From a virus: a stretch of DNA of 64,000 bases. The notes beneath the pieces were generated by a model. It had not been told where the DNA came from. It searched no databases and saw only the letters and a program-made list of their open reading frames with translations. Location: IMG/VR virus record IMGVR_UViG_3300028025_004186, positions 1-64,000 of that record. The stretch is one strand, 5' to 3'. Position numbers and translations under genes: made by a program. Of this stretch, positions 17,411-25,728 are shown piece by piece; the first letter of the stretch is position 1, and each line of letters starts with the position of its first letter.

Positions 17411-18714
17411 GAGCCCAAGAATTTATTGTAGAAGCGTTTGATCAACCTTACGCGACAGATTTAGAAAAATCCGAACATGATGATTATGACTCATTGGTGC
17501 AATTGCCAGATGGTTCCCACTTGAGCATTATGTTTAATCACCAAGGCGATGACGAATATCAAGTTGAATTTTGGCGAGGGCCTAGTCAGGAAGTAACCGG
17601 CGAAGGTGATGCACAAAGAATATTTGCTACAGTTCTGAGTACTATACAAAAGTTTATTAAAGAACATAACCCGTGGCGGTTGACATTCTCAGCAACCAAA
17701 GACGTTGAGCCCGGGCAGAACAGTGAAAGCAGAGCCAAATTATATAATAGATTAGTTGATCGCTATGCTGCTGCTTGGGGGTATGATGCCCTTATTAATG
17801 ATCTTGGTGACCAAGTTGAATACGAGTTGACTAGATTAAAGCCGGGTGTGACGGAAGACGCAATGCGAGGTGTGATCTATATTAAACCCAATTTAGAAAA
17901 TGAATGGCCTGAAGCAAATCGTTATCCAGAATTTCATAAGTTAGGCAAGGATCAGTGGATTAAAATTGCTCGGCAAGGTAGTATGGCCAAGTGGTCAAGT
18001 TTAAAAGATGTTGGCAATTTTGATAGTGATTTATCTAATTTAGAACCAGGAAAAAGAAAAAGAGCGGCGGTACAGGTAAATCGTGGCAAAGTTGAACTAC
18101 CTATCGTGGGTCGTTGGCCTAACGGTGAGTTGGATCTAATTGCTGGCAACACTCGTACTGCTACACTATTAGATCAAGGACATGATCCTAAAGTTTGGGT
18201 TGTAGATGTTCCTGATGTTGATATCAAAGAAAACTTTGCTGATGGCAAGACGCCAGTCCAACCAGTGATTGCTGCCATACAAAAAGTCATGCCCATAGCA
18301 CAAGAAATATGGTTCCATGGCAGTCGTGCTACAGGTCGGCATCGTAGAAATAGCGACACTGACATCTTGGTGGTTGTGCCTGATGACCTCGTGGGAGATC
18401 AGTATCTTGGTGTGGTAAGAATATTACAAAACCTTTCTGCACATTTTGACAATTATGACATACAACCAACTAAGGCAGGAACCAATATACATCAAATTGC
18501 ACAAGAAGAAGGTAAATTACTGTGGTCAACAACAAATGAAAACTTTGCCGATGGCAAGGTCAAGGGCAAAAGTCGTCCGGGTCGTGTAAAACGTTCAGGT
18601 GCAAGTTGTGCAGGATCGGTAAGTAGTTTAAGAGCCAAGGCCAAACGCAGTGGAGGCGAACGTGGCAAGATGTATCACTGGTGTGCTAACATGAAGTCAG
18701 GAAAGAAAAAATGA
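17407..18714 (+). CDS. Capsid-targeted protein with ParB-like and nucleotidyltransferase domains and Cys/basic tail
   Basis: A 435-residue protein starting MRAQEFIVEA at the ATG overlapping the upstream stop. Residues 20-150 are unrecognised. Around residues 180-280 a ParB/sulfiredoxin-like segment ends in LDLIAGNTRTATLL. Residues about 300-380 hold a Pol-beta-type nucleotidyltransferase (WFHGSRATGRHRRNSDTDIL). The last 50 residues are a basic module with two Cys (SGASCAGS and YHWCANMK). The phrase ENFADGK occurs twice, at about 278 and 380, flanking the nucleotidyltransferase, as though domains were inserted at a repeated linker. Packing into the head is inferred from the N-terminus. Confidence 0.72.
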   Translation: MRAQEFIVEAFDQPYATDLEKSEHDDYDSLVQLPDGSHLSIMFNHQGDDEYQVEFWRGPSQEVTGEGDAQRIFATVLSTIQKFIKEHNPWRLTFSATKDVEPGQNSESRAKLYNRLVDRYAAAWGYDALINDLGDQVEYELTRLKPGVTEDAMRGVIYIKPNLENEWPEANRYPEFHKLGKDQWIKIARQGSMAKWSSLKDVGNFDSDLSNLEPGKRKRAAVQVNRGKVELPIVGRWPNGELDLIAGNTRTATLLDQGHDPKVWVVDVPDVDIKENFADGKTPVQPVIAAIQKVMPIAQEIWFHGSRATGRHRRNSDTDILVVVPDDLVGDQYLGVVRILQNLSAHFDNYDIQPTKAGTNIHQIAQEEGKLLWSTTNENFADGKVKGKSRPGRVKRSGASCAGSVSSLRAKAKRSGGERGKMYHWCANMKSGKKK

Positions 18715-19136
18715 GAATACGCGATATAGTTGAAGCAGCTGACTTGGATCTTGATGCCATGAAAACCAACATAGCTGCTGGCACCGATGCAGTTGATACC
18801 ACTAACCCAGTCAAGTCCCTTCCTGGGTCGTCTAAGTCCACAGCAAGTCTTGGCATGACCCCGGCACAGTCAGCAGTTATTTCTGCCAGCGATGTAGACA
18901 AGGCCATAAATCTTGGTAAATCAGTGCAGTCTAATTTAGAGAAACAAATTGCCGACACCACAACACAATTAAAAGTTGCGCAAACAATGCCAGCAGGTGC
19001 CACAGTCAAAGGCATGTCTGGGCCAGTGGGAGGTCCTGCTACCAATTGGGTTGGCAAGACTGCGCAAGGTGCCCCCGCAGGTGGAGGCATAGTAAAGAAA
19101 CCACCAACAACCAGTCAGAAATTTCCTTTAAAATGA
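18711..19136 (+). CDS. Small low-complexity protein with targeting-like start
   Basis: A 141-residue protein starting MRIRDIVEAA, a looser version of the capsid-targeting start with a V-E|A site. The remainder is rich in Ala, Thr, Gly, Ser and Pro with one helical segment (about 60-90), and looks largely disordered. Start and stop both overlap neighbours by 4 bases (ATGA). An internal scaffold-like or packed protein is possible; no domain is recognised. Confidence 0.65.
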   Translation: MRIRDIVEAADLDLDAMKTNIAAGTDAVDTTNPVKSLPGSSKSTASLGMTPAQSAVISASDVDKAINLGKSVQSNLEKQIADTTTQLKVAQTMPAGATVKGMSGPVGGPATNWVGKTAQGAPAGGGIVKKPPTTSQKFPLK

Positions 19137-19522
19137 GAGCCACTGAATTCATCGTTGAAACCCCGGTACGTGACTTGACTAGAGCACTGCGAGCCAACTC
19201 AAATCACGACTACAATACCATTGACGGTGAAATGACTGCCATCTCTCTACACTACGACATCACTCCCAAGCAGTTACATGATCGCTTTGTCAAACGCTAT
19301 GGCAAGACTCCCGACGAATGGATCAAATCACAAAGTGTTGATGAAGCCGGCACAGGATTGTTCTGGAGAACCTATCCCTGTACCAAAGATTGTTCAGGTC
19401 ATCAAGCCGGTGATCAATGGGCACAGATTCGCGGAATAAAAAATCCTGCACAATGCCCCTTGGGCAAGTCCAACAGTTGGTGGGAAGGCTGCAAAAGCGA
19501 AGCCGAAGGTCGCCCTTATTAA
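19133..19522 (+). CDS. Small capsid-targeted protein with Cys module
   Basis: A 129-residue protein starting MRATEFIVET at 19133, overlapping the upstream stop; a longer frame to 19046 has no support. Residues 10-65 are helical and basic. A V-D-E-A linker follows (in KSQSVDEAGTG), then a compact Cys module (YPCTKDCSGHQAGDQW, AQCPLG, EGCK) with four cysteines that could bind zinc. The linker resembles those that join modules in the 938-residue protein at 22.9 kb. Function unknown. Confidence 0.7.
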   Translation: MRATEFIVETPVRDLTRALRANSNHDYNTIDGEMTAISLHYDITPKQLHDRFVKRYGKTPDEWIKSQSVDEAGTGLFWRTYPCTKDCSGHQAGDQWAQIRGIKNPAQCPLGKSNSWWEGCKSEAEGRPY

Positions 19523-19543
19523 TTGTCTGCTACCTTGGGTAGC

Positions 19544-19550
19544 GTAAATA
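19544..19550 (+). promoter_or_regulatory. Late-promoter-like GTAAATA
   Basis: GTAAATA lies 6 bases upstream of the preferred ATG (19556) of the B12/radical SAM gene, in the short gap after the preceding stop. With this spacing the transcript would be leaderless or nearly so, and no ribosome site is seen. Confidence 0.35.
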
Positions 19551-19555
19551 TCCCC

Positions 19556-21400
19556 ATGCAGCGTAACGTCTATCTCTATGCCCCTAACTTCGTCTCAGGT
19601 CTTGGTTCTGTGACCACAGTGTGGTTGCCTTACACAGTGGGATGCCTGTGGAGTTATGCAGTGACCAATCCCACAGTGGCCAGTAACTATCGCCTGGCAG
19701 GCCTGGGTGTGTTGCGTGATCCCATTGAGCAAGTTGTTGGCAGTCTTGACAATCCTGCAGTGTGTGGATTCAGTACCTATGTCTGGAACGAACAGTACAA
19801 TCTTCAATTGGCACAGGCCATCAAACAACGTTGGCCTGACTGTGTAATTGTGTTTGGCGGACCCAACGTGCCCAATCAAGAACAAGACTATCGTGACTGG
19901 CGAGCTGCTGCACCTTGGATTGATGTCACCATACGCTACGAAGGTGAGCAGGCATTTCAACAGATGTTGCTGGACAACCTGTCAGGTGATCTCAAGAAAG
20001 ATTATGTGGCCACTAGACTTGAAGAGTTGGATATCCCCAGCCCCTATCTCACCGGTGTGTTTGACAGCATTGTACAGGATCAGAGTCATCAATATGCCAT
20101 GACATTTGAAACAAATCGTGGTTGTCCGTTTGCCTGTACGTTCTGTGACTGGGGGAGCCTGACTTACAGTAAAATTAAAAAGTTTTCCCTGGAGCGTGTG
20201 TTTGCAGAAATTGACTGGGCCGGAAAGAATCAAATTGAGTTTGTTATCATAGCCGATGCCAACTTCGGAGTGTTTCCAGATCGCGATCAAGCCATTGTTG
20301 ATCATCTCATTGCCACCAAACAACAGTGGGGATACCCACAACAGTTAAACACCAATTGGTATAAAAATTCCAATCAGGTAGTGTTAGACATCGCTGAAAA
20401 ACTCACCCAGCATGGATTAAATCGTGGACTCACACTCAGTGTGCAGAGCATGAACGATGCCACACTCACAGCAATCAAACGCAAGAACATGCGTATCAAT
20501 GATCTCAGTACACTGTTCCGTGACTGCAATCGCCGACAAATACCTTTCTATACTGAACTAATCCTGGGCTTGCCCTTGGAAACTCTAGACTCCTGGCAGC
20601 AAGGACATTATCAACTGTTGGAGATGGGACAACATGGATGCGTGTTTGTATTTCCTGTGGAGTTATTGCGCAACAGTGAGCTAGGCATCAATCATCAACA
20701 GTATCAAATACAGAGTGCAACCATTGATGACTACTGGCGTTGTGAGGTCACAGGTATCAATGAGAAGCAGCACATTGTAATGAGTCACAGCACCATGACT
20801 GCCAAAGATCATGTCGCTGCCACAATGTTCAGTTGGATGATTGTGACTTTTCATCATCACGGATGGACAGAAATCTATGCTAGATTTTTACACAGTCAGG
20901 GCTGGAGTTATCAACAGATATACTCAAGTCTGGAGCAATGGCTGCGCAACGACGAATTCTTTCTAGCTCAAATCAACACTATCCAACAGGGCGTTGAAGC
21001 ATTTTATCTACATCAGCAAAGCACAGATTATTATGGAATTTGGGACACAGTTCGGGCATTGTTTGCTGATCGTGACCAAAGTTGCCAACGCCTGACTCAG
21101 TGGTTCCTCTCTGTGTACACCGGAGAGTTGGCCTGGCAGGTAATTGAATTGCAACAAGCGTTTATCACAGACCCCAATTTTAGGAGCAAACTTGTGCTGA
21201 CACAGCCCAATAATTTATTGAGCGTGATACTGGAGTTTGATGCAGAATTACACAACAGCGAGCACAGTTATGAATTTTGCCCCACGTCTCAATGGCAGGA
21301 TACCGAGGAATTCATGGCCTATGTTGTGCTGAGAAGAAAAGAAGGCTTTGGTAAAAATCGTATTGTAGCACTGGGGCAGCAGTTAGAAAAACTATGCTAA
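19556..21400 (+). CDS. B12-binding-domain radical SAM enzyme
   Basis: A 614-residue protein with a cobalamin-binding-like Rossmann domain (about residues 60-140; CGFSTYVWNE and VIVFGGPNVPN) followed by a radical SAM core with the CxxxCxxC cluster motif CPFACTFC at about 190-197. Later core strands include FVIIADANFG, LSVQSMND and ELILGLP. Such enzymes often methylate or rearrange inert carbon centres, but the substrate is not visible. I start it at the ATG at 19556; an upstream non-ATG frame to 19523 is possible. It interrupts the capsid-targeting array and has no targeting start. Confidence 0.85.
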   Translation: MQRNVYLYAPNFVSGLGSVTTVWLPYTVGCLWSYAVTNPTVASNYRLAGLGVLRDPIEQVVGSLDNPAVCGFSTYVWNEQYNLQLAQAIKQRWPDCVIVFGGPNVPNQEQDYRDWRAAAPWIDVTIRYEGEQAFQQMLLDNLSGDLKKDYVATRLEELDIPSPYLTGVFDSIVQDQSHQYAMTFETNRGCPFACTFCDWGSLTYSKIKKFSLERVFAEIDWAGKNQIEFVIIADANFGVFPDRDQAIVDHLIATKQQWGYPQQLNTNWYKNSNQVVLDIAEKLTQHGLNRGLTLSVQSMNDATLTAIKRKNMRINDLSTLFRDCNRRQIPFYTELILGLPLETLDSWQQGHYQLLEMGQHGCVFVFPVELLRNSELGINHQQYQIQSATIDDYWRCEVTGINEKQHIVMSHSTMTAKDHVAATMFSWMIVTFHHHGWTEIYARFLHSQGWSYQQIYSSLEQWLRNDEFFLAQINTIQQGVEAFYLHQQSTDYYGIWDTVRALFADRDQSCQRLTQWFLSVYTGELAWQVIELQQAFITDPNFRSKLVLTQPNNLLSVILEFDAELHNSEHSYEFCPTSQWQDTEEFMAYVVLRRKEGFGKNRIVALGQQLEKLC

Positions 21401-21403
21401 ATA
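21396..21403 (+). promoter_or_regulatory. Late-promoter-like GCTAAATA
   Basis: GCTAAATA overlaps the stop codon of the radical SAM gene, 4 bases before the next ATG. Confidence 0.4.
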
Positions 21404-21407
21404 TGAT

Positions 21408-21713
21408 ATGCGCTGCGAATTTGTTCAAGTTGTGTGTGATGTGGACTGTAAATGGGAAGGGTTATCCCCAGCCTACAGGGCCTATATCAACGATGAATTA
21501 TTTGCCGAGCGTACTTGGATATGGACAGAACATTACCTAGAAGAAATGTTTCAAATTTCAGCACTGCCGGGCAAGTATCATATCAGATTTGAACTAGTAC
21601 AGCCTTGTTTGGCTGAATTAACAGTGACAAATATGCGTGTGGTACAAGGGCCAGGGCGCATGAAAAGCGGTGGATTATTGAAGATTGGAAGCACAGAACA
21701 TGAGAGCCAGTGA
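21408..21713 (+). CDS. Small hypothetical beta protein
   Basis: A 101-residue protein with alternating beta-like strands, a central ERTWIWTEHYLEE segment and two Cys near the N-terminus. No family with a known role is recognised. It begins right after a GCTAAATA motif and its 3' end overlaps the next gene, which starts at 21700. Confidence 0.6.
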   Translation: MRCEFVQVVCDVDCKWEGLSPAYRAYINDELFAERTWIWTEHYLEEMFQISALPGKYHIRFELVQPCLAELTVTNMRVVQGPGRMKSGGLLKIGSTEHESQ

Positions 21714-21891
21714 ATTTATCAATGAAAATGTCAGCGTAGGGGCAACAGGCGCAGGATCAATTGCCTCAACCATGGGCGGACTTAGTCACATGCCTGCTGT
21801 GAGCCGCTTAGGTGGAAACTTACTAACTGGTAAATATACAAACGTGGCTACGCCAAATACACCAAAGAAGAGGAAAAATCGTGCTAAGTGA
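21700..21891 (+). CDS. Small capsid-targeted protein (63 aa)
   Basis: Starts MRASEFINEN at 21700 inside the upstream gene. After the targeting peptide come a Gly/Ser/Ala-rich stretch and a basic end (TPKKRKNRAK). It has the character of the small T4 internal proteins: a targeting start plus a short basic body. The stop overlaps the GTG of the Dps-like gene. Confidence 0.7.
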   Translation: MRASEFINENVSVGATGAGSIASTMGGLSHMPAVSRLGGNLLTGKYTNVATPNTPKKRKNRAK

Positions 21892-22324
21892 TGCTTTGAA
21901 AACTTTACTCGCTACTGAGTATGCTTTTGCGACCAAGTCGCAGTACTTTCACTGGAATGTGGAAGGCCCGGACTTTGCACAATTGCATGAGTTCTTTGGT
22001 GAGCTGTATGAAGAAGTCAACGGCAATGCCATTGATCGCTGTGCTGAATTTATTCGTACCTTAGATGAATACGCTCCAGGTAGTTTTGAGAGATTTGCCG
22101 AACTCAGTGTTATTCAAGGACAGACCAAAGTACCCCGTGCTCGGTTAATGCTTGAAGAATTACTCAGCAACAACACCCAAGTTATTGACTTATTGAATCA
22201 ATGTTTTTCCGAAGCCGAACAAGAAAATCAGCAGGGCATTGCAAACTTCATTGCTGAACGTTTGGACGCACACGGCAAACACGGATGGATGTTGCGTAGC
22301 TTCTTGAAAGACAACCGCGCATGA
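21881..22324 (+). CDS. Dps/ferritin-like protein
   Basis: A 147-residue helical protein of the Dps family, which stores iron, consumes peroxide and shields DNA. It carries the family's helix-1 and helix-2 pattern: SQYFHWNVEGPDFAQLHEFFGELYEEV, read in two parts around residues 20-46, with the ferroxidase-type His and Glu/Asp residues. The start is a GTG overlapping the end of the small targeted protein. It lies within the capsid-targeting array but has no targeting start, so it more likely acts in the infected cell. Family assignment is good; activity is untested. Confidence 0.82.
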   Translation: MLSDALKTLLATEYAFATKSQYFHWNVEGPDFAQLHEFFGELYEEVNGNAIDRCAEFIRTLDEYAPGSFERFAELSVIQGQTKVPRARLMLEELLSNNTQVIDLLNQCFSEAEQENQQGIANFIAERLDAHGKHGWMLRSFLKDNRA

Positions 22325-22902
22325 GCAACATCCGTGACATCATTGACCGTTTGAATTTAATTGAAGGCAGTGCAACCTCTGCGGCATTGCCTAAGTCTGG
22401 ACTCAATGCTCAACAAAAGTCAGTGCCTGAATTGCCGGCATTGTTCAAGCCCAAGAACATCAGCCCAGTGTTGGGCAGCAAGAAAGATCCTAAGCACCCC
22501 ACAGCAGGATACTTTGTGGGTGGTGAAAGCCAGGACATGAGTCATCCACAAAACGAAGATCTATTGAGCAAAGTTAAAAAAGGTCTCAACGACTATCTCA
22601 AGAGTGTGGAAGATCAATTGGTAGGCCAGGATCGCCAGCTCATCAACAAAGCCAAGGCCAACATACAAAAAGATCCCTTGGAAAAATTATTACCAGTCAA
22701 AACAATTCGCACCGACGATGGCAATGAAATTAAAATTCATGGCAACGAAGATGATGGGTTCCGCATCACAGTCAAAGGCAAGCCACTTAAATCAAAGTTT
22801 GATTCATTGGATGAAGCTGCCATGGCCTGTGAAATGTATCTAGCACGCCGCAGTGCAATGGCACCAGCAATGCCGGATCAAGATTACATAGAAGAACGAT
22901 AG
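22321..22902 (+). CDS. Hypothetical protein with targeting-like start
   Basis: A 193-residue protein starting MSNIRDIIDRLNLIEG, which resembles a capsid-targeting helix with an L-I-E|G cleavage-type site. The middle is Lys/Pro-rich and probably flexible; residues about 80-165 contain a helical then a beta segment (RTDDGNEIKIHGNEDDG). It starts in the stop of the Dps-like gene (ATGA) and precedes the large modular protein. Function unknown. Confidence 0.65.
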   Translation: MSNIRDIIDRLNLIEGSATSAALPKSGLNAQQKSVPELPALFKPKNISPVLGSKKDPKHPTAGYFVGGESQDMSHPQNEDLLSKVKKGLNDYLKSVEDQLVGQDRQLINKAKANIQKDPLEKLLPVKTIRTDDGNEIKIHGNEDDGFRITVKGKPLKSKFDSLDEAAMACEMYLARRSAMAPAMPDQDYIEER

Positions 22903-22911
22903 GACACGCCA

Positions 22912-25728
22912 ATGAATTTCCGACAACTGTTTGAAAATAAAACACCAGTCACAGACTATGGCACCTGGCGTGACGAGATTAATGCTCAGGGCGGTGAGAT
23001 ACATCCTCAGCAGGATAGAAATCGTTTGGTGGCACAACGCTGGGACGGTGACGTCATTGGTGAATTTAATCTTAGAACCAATCAAGGTTATATTAACAGA
23101 CAGCAAGGTGTGGCAGAAGGCAAAGGTGATTTTGCACAAGCCATTGAAAATCTACACGGTTGGCATGAAGTAGAATCAAACAATCCTGACATAAGAATTT
23201 GGGAGTTTGATGATCGTGAAGGCGGTCACTACGCTCAAGGAACAGTGTATTACATTGAGAAAACTGGTCGCATACAAATAGAGTTTGAAGACCGAGATGG
23301 TTATCACGGCGGTGATGTAACTGATGCTTTCAATTCCATTGGTGGTGCCATGAATGTGTTGAAGAATATCACAGTACAGGTTAGACCAAACACCGGCAAA
23401 GCACGAGATTTTGATAAACTTGGTGGAAGAACTGTTGCAGGTCCAGATGATCTATATAAAACTGATCGTGCAGGCCGGAAAGGTACCTTGAATAAGAGTC
23501 GCATGGATACTATGAAAGCATCTAGTCCATATCGTAAGACAGGCCCCGAAGGCCAATTACCCGAGTCTGGCGTAGAAGAAGCCACAGGTGATCCAAAGTT
23601 TGACAAGATGCTTAAAGGTATTACAGGTAAAAGACAAGTAGCCAAACAACAAAAAACAGATACTAAGCAACAGGCACGTGATGCTTTTGGTGGTATGTTT
23701 GGTGGTGGCAATCCTGCTGATAAACTCAGCATCAGAAACAAAGGTGTGGCGGAAGGCTCAGATGATGGCTACGGTTATAAGTCATTGTCAACCGAACAAA
23801 TCATGAAGTTGATCAAATCAGGCAACTGGGAGGCCGTGCAAGACGTTGTACCGGGCAAGCACATTCAATTACGAAACAACAGAAATGGAAAGAGCACCAC
23901 CATCCATGTCAAGCAAGATGTAGATGAAGGCCTAAAAAGTAAAATAGCAGGTGCAGCTCTTGCTGCTGCCAATCTCTTAGGAAGTCCTGCTCAGGCAGCG
24001 GAAGAACCAGTTAAGCCTATAACAATTGCCTATGTACAAATTGACGGTGAAGTCAGGAAATACAATCTAGGAGATAAATTTTCTAGTGCCAAAGAAGCCG
24101 AACAATTTATTTCTGGTGTCTTAGACAAGCAAGGTATATCAGGATATACCTTAGATATTAAACACGGATATCCCAAACAGAAGCAAAGTGTAGATGAAAA
24201 TCTACGTGATTGGTTCAAAGAAAAGTGGGTGAGATTTGGCCCTGATGGCAAGATTCGCGGCGACTGTGCCAGAGGCAGTGAATCCGAAGGCAAGCCTAAA
24301 TGCTTACCACAGGCCAAAGCACATGCACTGGGCAAAAAAGGTCGTGCATCAGCTGCAGCCCGCAAGCGCAAAGAAGATCCCAACGCCAATCGCACAGGTG
24401 CTGCAATAAATGTTGCAACCAAAAAGAAAACCAACGAAGTGCAACTTGACGAAAAATGCTGGGATACACACAAACAAGTAGGGATGAAGAAAAAAAGCGG
24501 TCGCATGGTCCCCAACTGTGTGCCAAGAGAAAGTGTAGAACAATCAGAAATGTGCCCTGAGTGCGGCGGCGCAATGTATTCTGAAGCTATGATCAATGAA
24601 AAGAAAGATGCCTGTTATTACAAAGTCAAAGCATCAGCCAAGGTATGGCCCAGTGCTTATGCATCAGGCCGCTTGGTACAGTGTCGCAAACGCGGTTCCG
24701 CCAACTATGGCAAAAAATCAGAAAGTAAAATACCCGAAGATGCCAATATGTCACAGGCCGCTGTGAGAAAATTACAGAACATGCTCAACACTAAAGGTGC
24801 AAATTTAGATGTTGACGGCGTAATGGGACCGTTGACTACAAAGTCGGTAGAAAAATATCTGCCAGCAGTGGCCAAACGGTTGGCGCCAGATCCAAGTCGT
24901 ACCACCGGAGTACAAGGACAAAAGCCCAAGCACAAAGACATGGCCGAAGGCTTGCCACCAATGGGTTTTGTTAGGTCTGAGATAAAACGCGATCCTTTGA
25001 AAAATCCAACAAGAACTTATATAGAAATATCAAAAATGTTAGGTATTACACCTAGACAATTGCAAGGTTTTACTTTACGCAATGCAGGGTTTCCGTCTCC
25101 TATTAAAGGGATAGGAAGACAAGCAGGGCGTGGCACTAATAATTATTATGAATTAAACCAAGTAAAGCAATGGATTAAAGATAATAATATTAAAGATCAA
25201 ATTGCAGCACTGGTTAGTAAAAATGTTGCAAAAGATCAAGGCGTAGACGAAGGCGAATACAAAGACACAGTTGACAAGAGCAAGATTCCGGCAGTGCAAC
25301 GCAAAGCCCAAGGTGGTGATTGGAAAGTGTCCACCCGAGATCTTGAGCACGAACGCAGCAAGAGCCCCACTGGCGCAGCTGGGCTGGCCAAAGCCAAAGA
25401 ACGTTTAGGCATGAATGAAAATCAACAGTTGCCACCCGAAGTCATTGAACTGCTTAAAAAGGTAGCGCAGAGCGATGCTGCTCCTGAACATAAAAAGGCC
25501 ATCATCAACTCTATCATGGCCAAGTACCAGCCCGTCAAGGATATTGCTGAAACACCAACACGAACCGCACGTGAAAAGTTCAACCAGGGCCTGAAACGTG
25601 CAGGCTTTGATCCTGATGCAGCAGCCAAAAGACTTACTGATTTGATTGCCAAGCAAAAAGCCGAGCGTGAACAATTTGAAAAAGAGAATCCCGCAGTGTA
25701 TGGTGATACTTCCAAGGCACCCAAATGA
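22912..25728 (+). CDS. 938-residue modular protein joined by V-x-E-G linkers
   Basis: Starts MNFRQLFENK, a targeting-like peptide. The body is a string of unrelated modules, each introduced by a G/S-V-A/D-E-G/N linker: GVAEG at about 66 and 278, DVDEG at 336, SVDEN at 427, DMAEG near 677 and GVDEG at 777. SGVEEA near 220 and VQLDE near 510 look like variants. Modules seen include a Cys/Lys-rich one (KWVRFGPDGKIRGDC, then PKCLPQAKAHALGKKG), one with CWDTHKQVGMKKK, one with CPECGG plus CYYKVKASAKVWPSAYA, a peptidoglycan-binding-like helical one (near 610-665) and a helix-turn-helix-like one (near 680-760). The linkers fit the h-x-E|G rule of T4-type prohead proteases. Processing into separate packed peptides is inference. 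Confidence 0.75.
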   Translation: MNFRQLFENKTPVTDYGTWRDEINAQGGEIHPQQDRNRLVAQRWDGDVIGEFNLRTNQGYINRQQGVAEGKGDFAQAIENLHGWHEVESNNPDIRIWEFDDREGGHYAQGTVYYIEKTGRIQIEFEDRDGYHGGDVTDAFNSIGGAMNVLKNITVQVRPNTGKARDFDKLGGRTVAGPDDLYKTDRAGRKGTLNKSRMDTMKASSPYRKTGPEGQLPESGVEEATGDPKFDKMLKGITGKRQVAKQQKTDTKQQARDAFGGMFGGGNPADKLSIRNKGVAEGSDDGYGYKSLSTEQIMKLIKSGNWEAVQDVVPGKHIQLRNNRNGKSTTIHVKQDVDEGLKSKIAGAALAAANLLGSPAQAAEEPVKPITIAYVQIDGEVRKYNLGDKFSSAKEAEQFISGVLDKQGISGYTLDIKHGYPKQKQSVDENLRDWFKEKWVRFGPDGKIRGDCARGSESEGKPKCLPQAKAHALGKKGRASAAARKRKEDPNANRTGAAINVATKKKTNEVQLDEKCWDTHKQVGMKKKSGRMVPNCVPRESVEQSEMCPECGGAMYSEAMINEKKDACYYKVKASAKVWPSAYASGRLVQCRKRGSANYGKKSESKIPEDANMSQAAVRKLQNMLNTKGANLDVDGVMGPLTTKSVEKYLPAVAKRLAPDPSRTTGVQGQKPKHKDMAEGLPPMGFVRSEIKRDPLKNPTRTYIEISKMLGITPRQLQGFTLRNAGFPSPIKGIGRQAGRGTNNYYELNQVKQWIKDNNIKDQIAALVSKNVAKDQGVDEGEYKDTVDKSKIPAVQRKAQGGDWKVSTRDLEHERSKSPTGAAGLAKAKERLGMNENQQLPPEVIELLKKVAQSDAAPEHKKAIINSIMAKYQPVKDIAETPTRTAREKFNQGLKRAGFDPDAAAKRLTDLIAKQKAEREQFEKENPAVYGDTSKAPK
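23107..25254 (+). repeat. Dispersed GVAEG/VDEG linker repeats inside the modular protein
   Basis: The linkers are alike in DNA as well as protein. GGTGTGGCAGAAGGC at 23107-23121 and GGTGTGGCGGAAGGC at 23743-23757 differ by one base. Related copies are near 23917 (GATGTAGATGAAGGC), 24187 (AGTGTAGATGAAAAT), 24940 (ATGGCCGAAGGC) and 25240 (GGCGTAGACGAAGGC). Low divergence of the first pair points to duplication or module insertion at a shared site. Confidence 0.6.

Noticed and set aside
24030-24596. Minus-strand frame of 188 codons inside the modular protein
   Set aside because: Low-complexity Ser/Leu/Cys-rich translation produced by the Lys/Glu-rich plus frame.
23107-25254. CRISPR-like array in the repeat-bearing gene
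   Set aside because: The repeats are short, in frame, unevenly spaced and code for a peptide linker.
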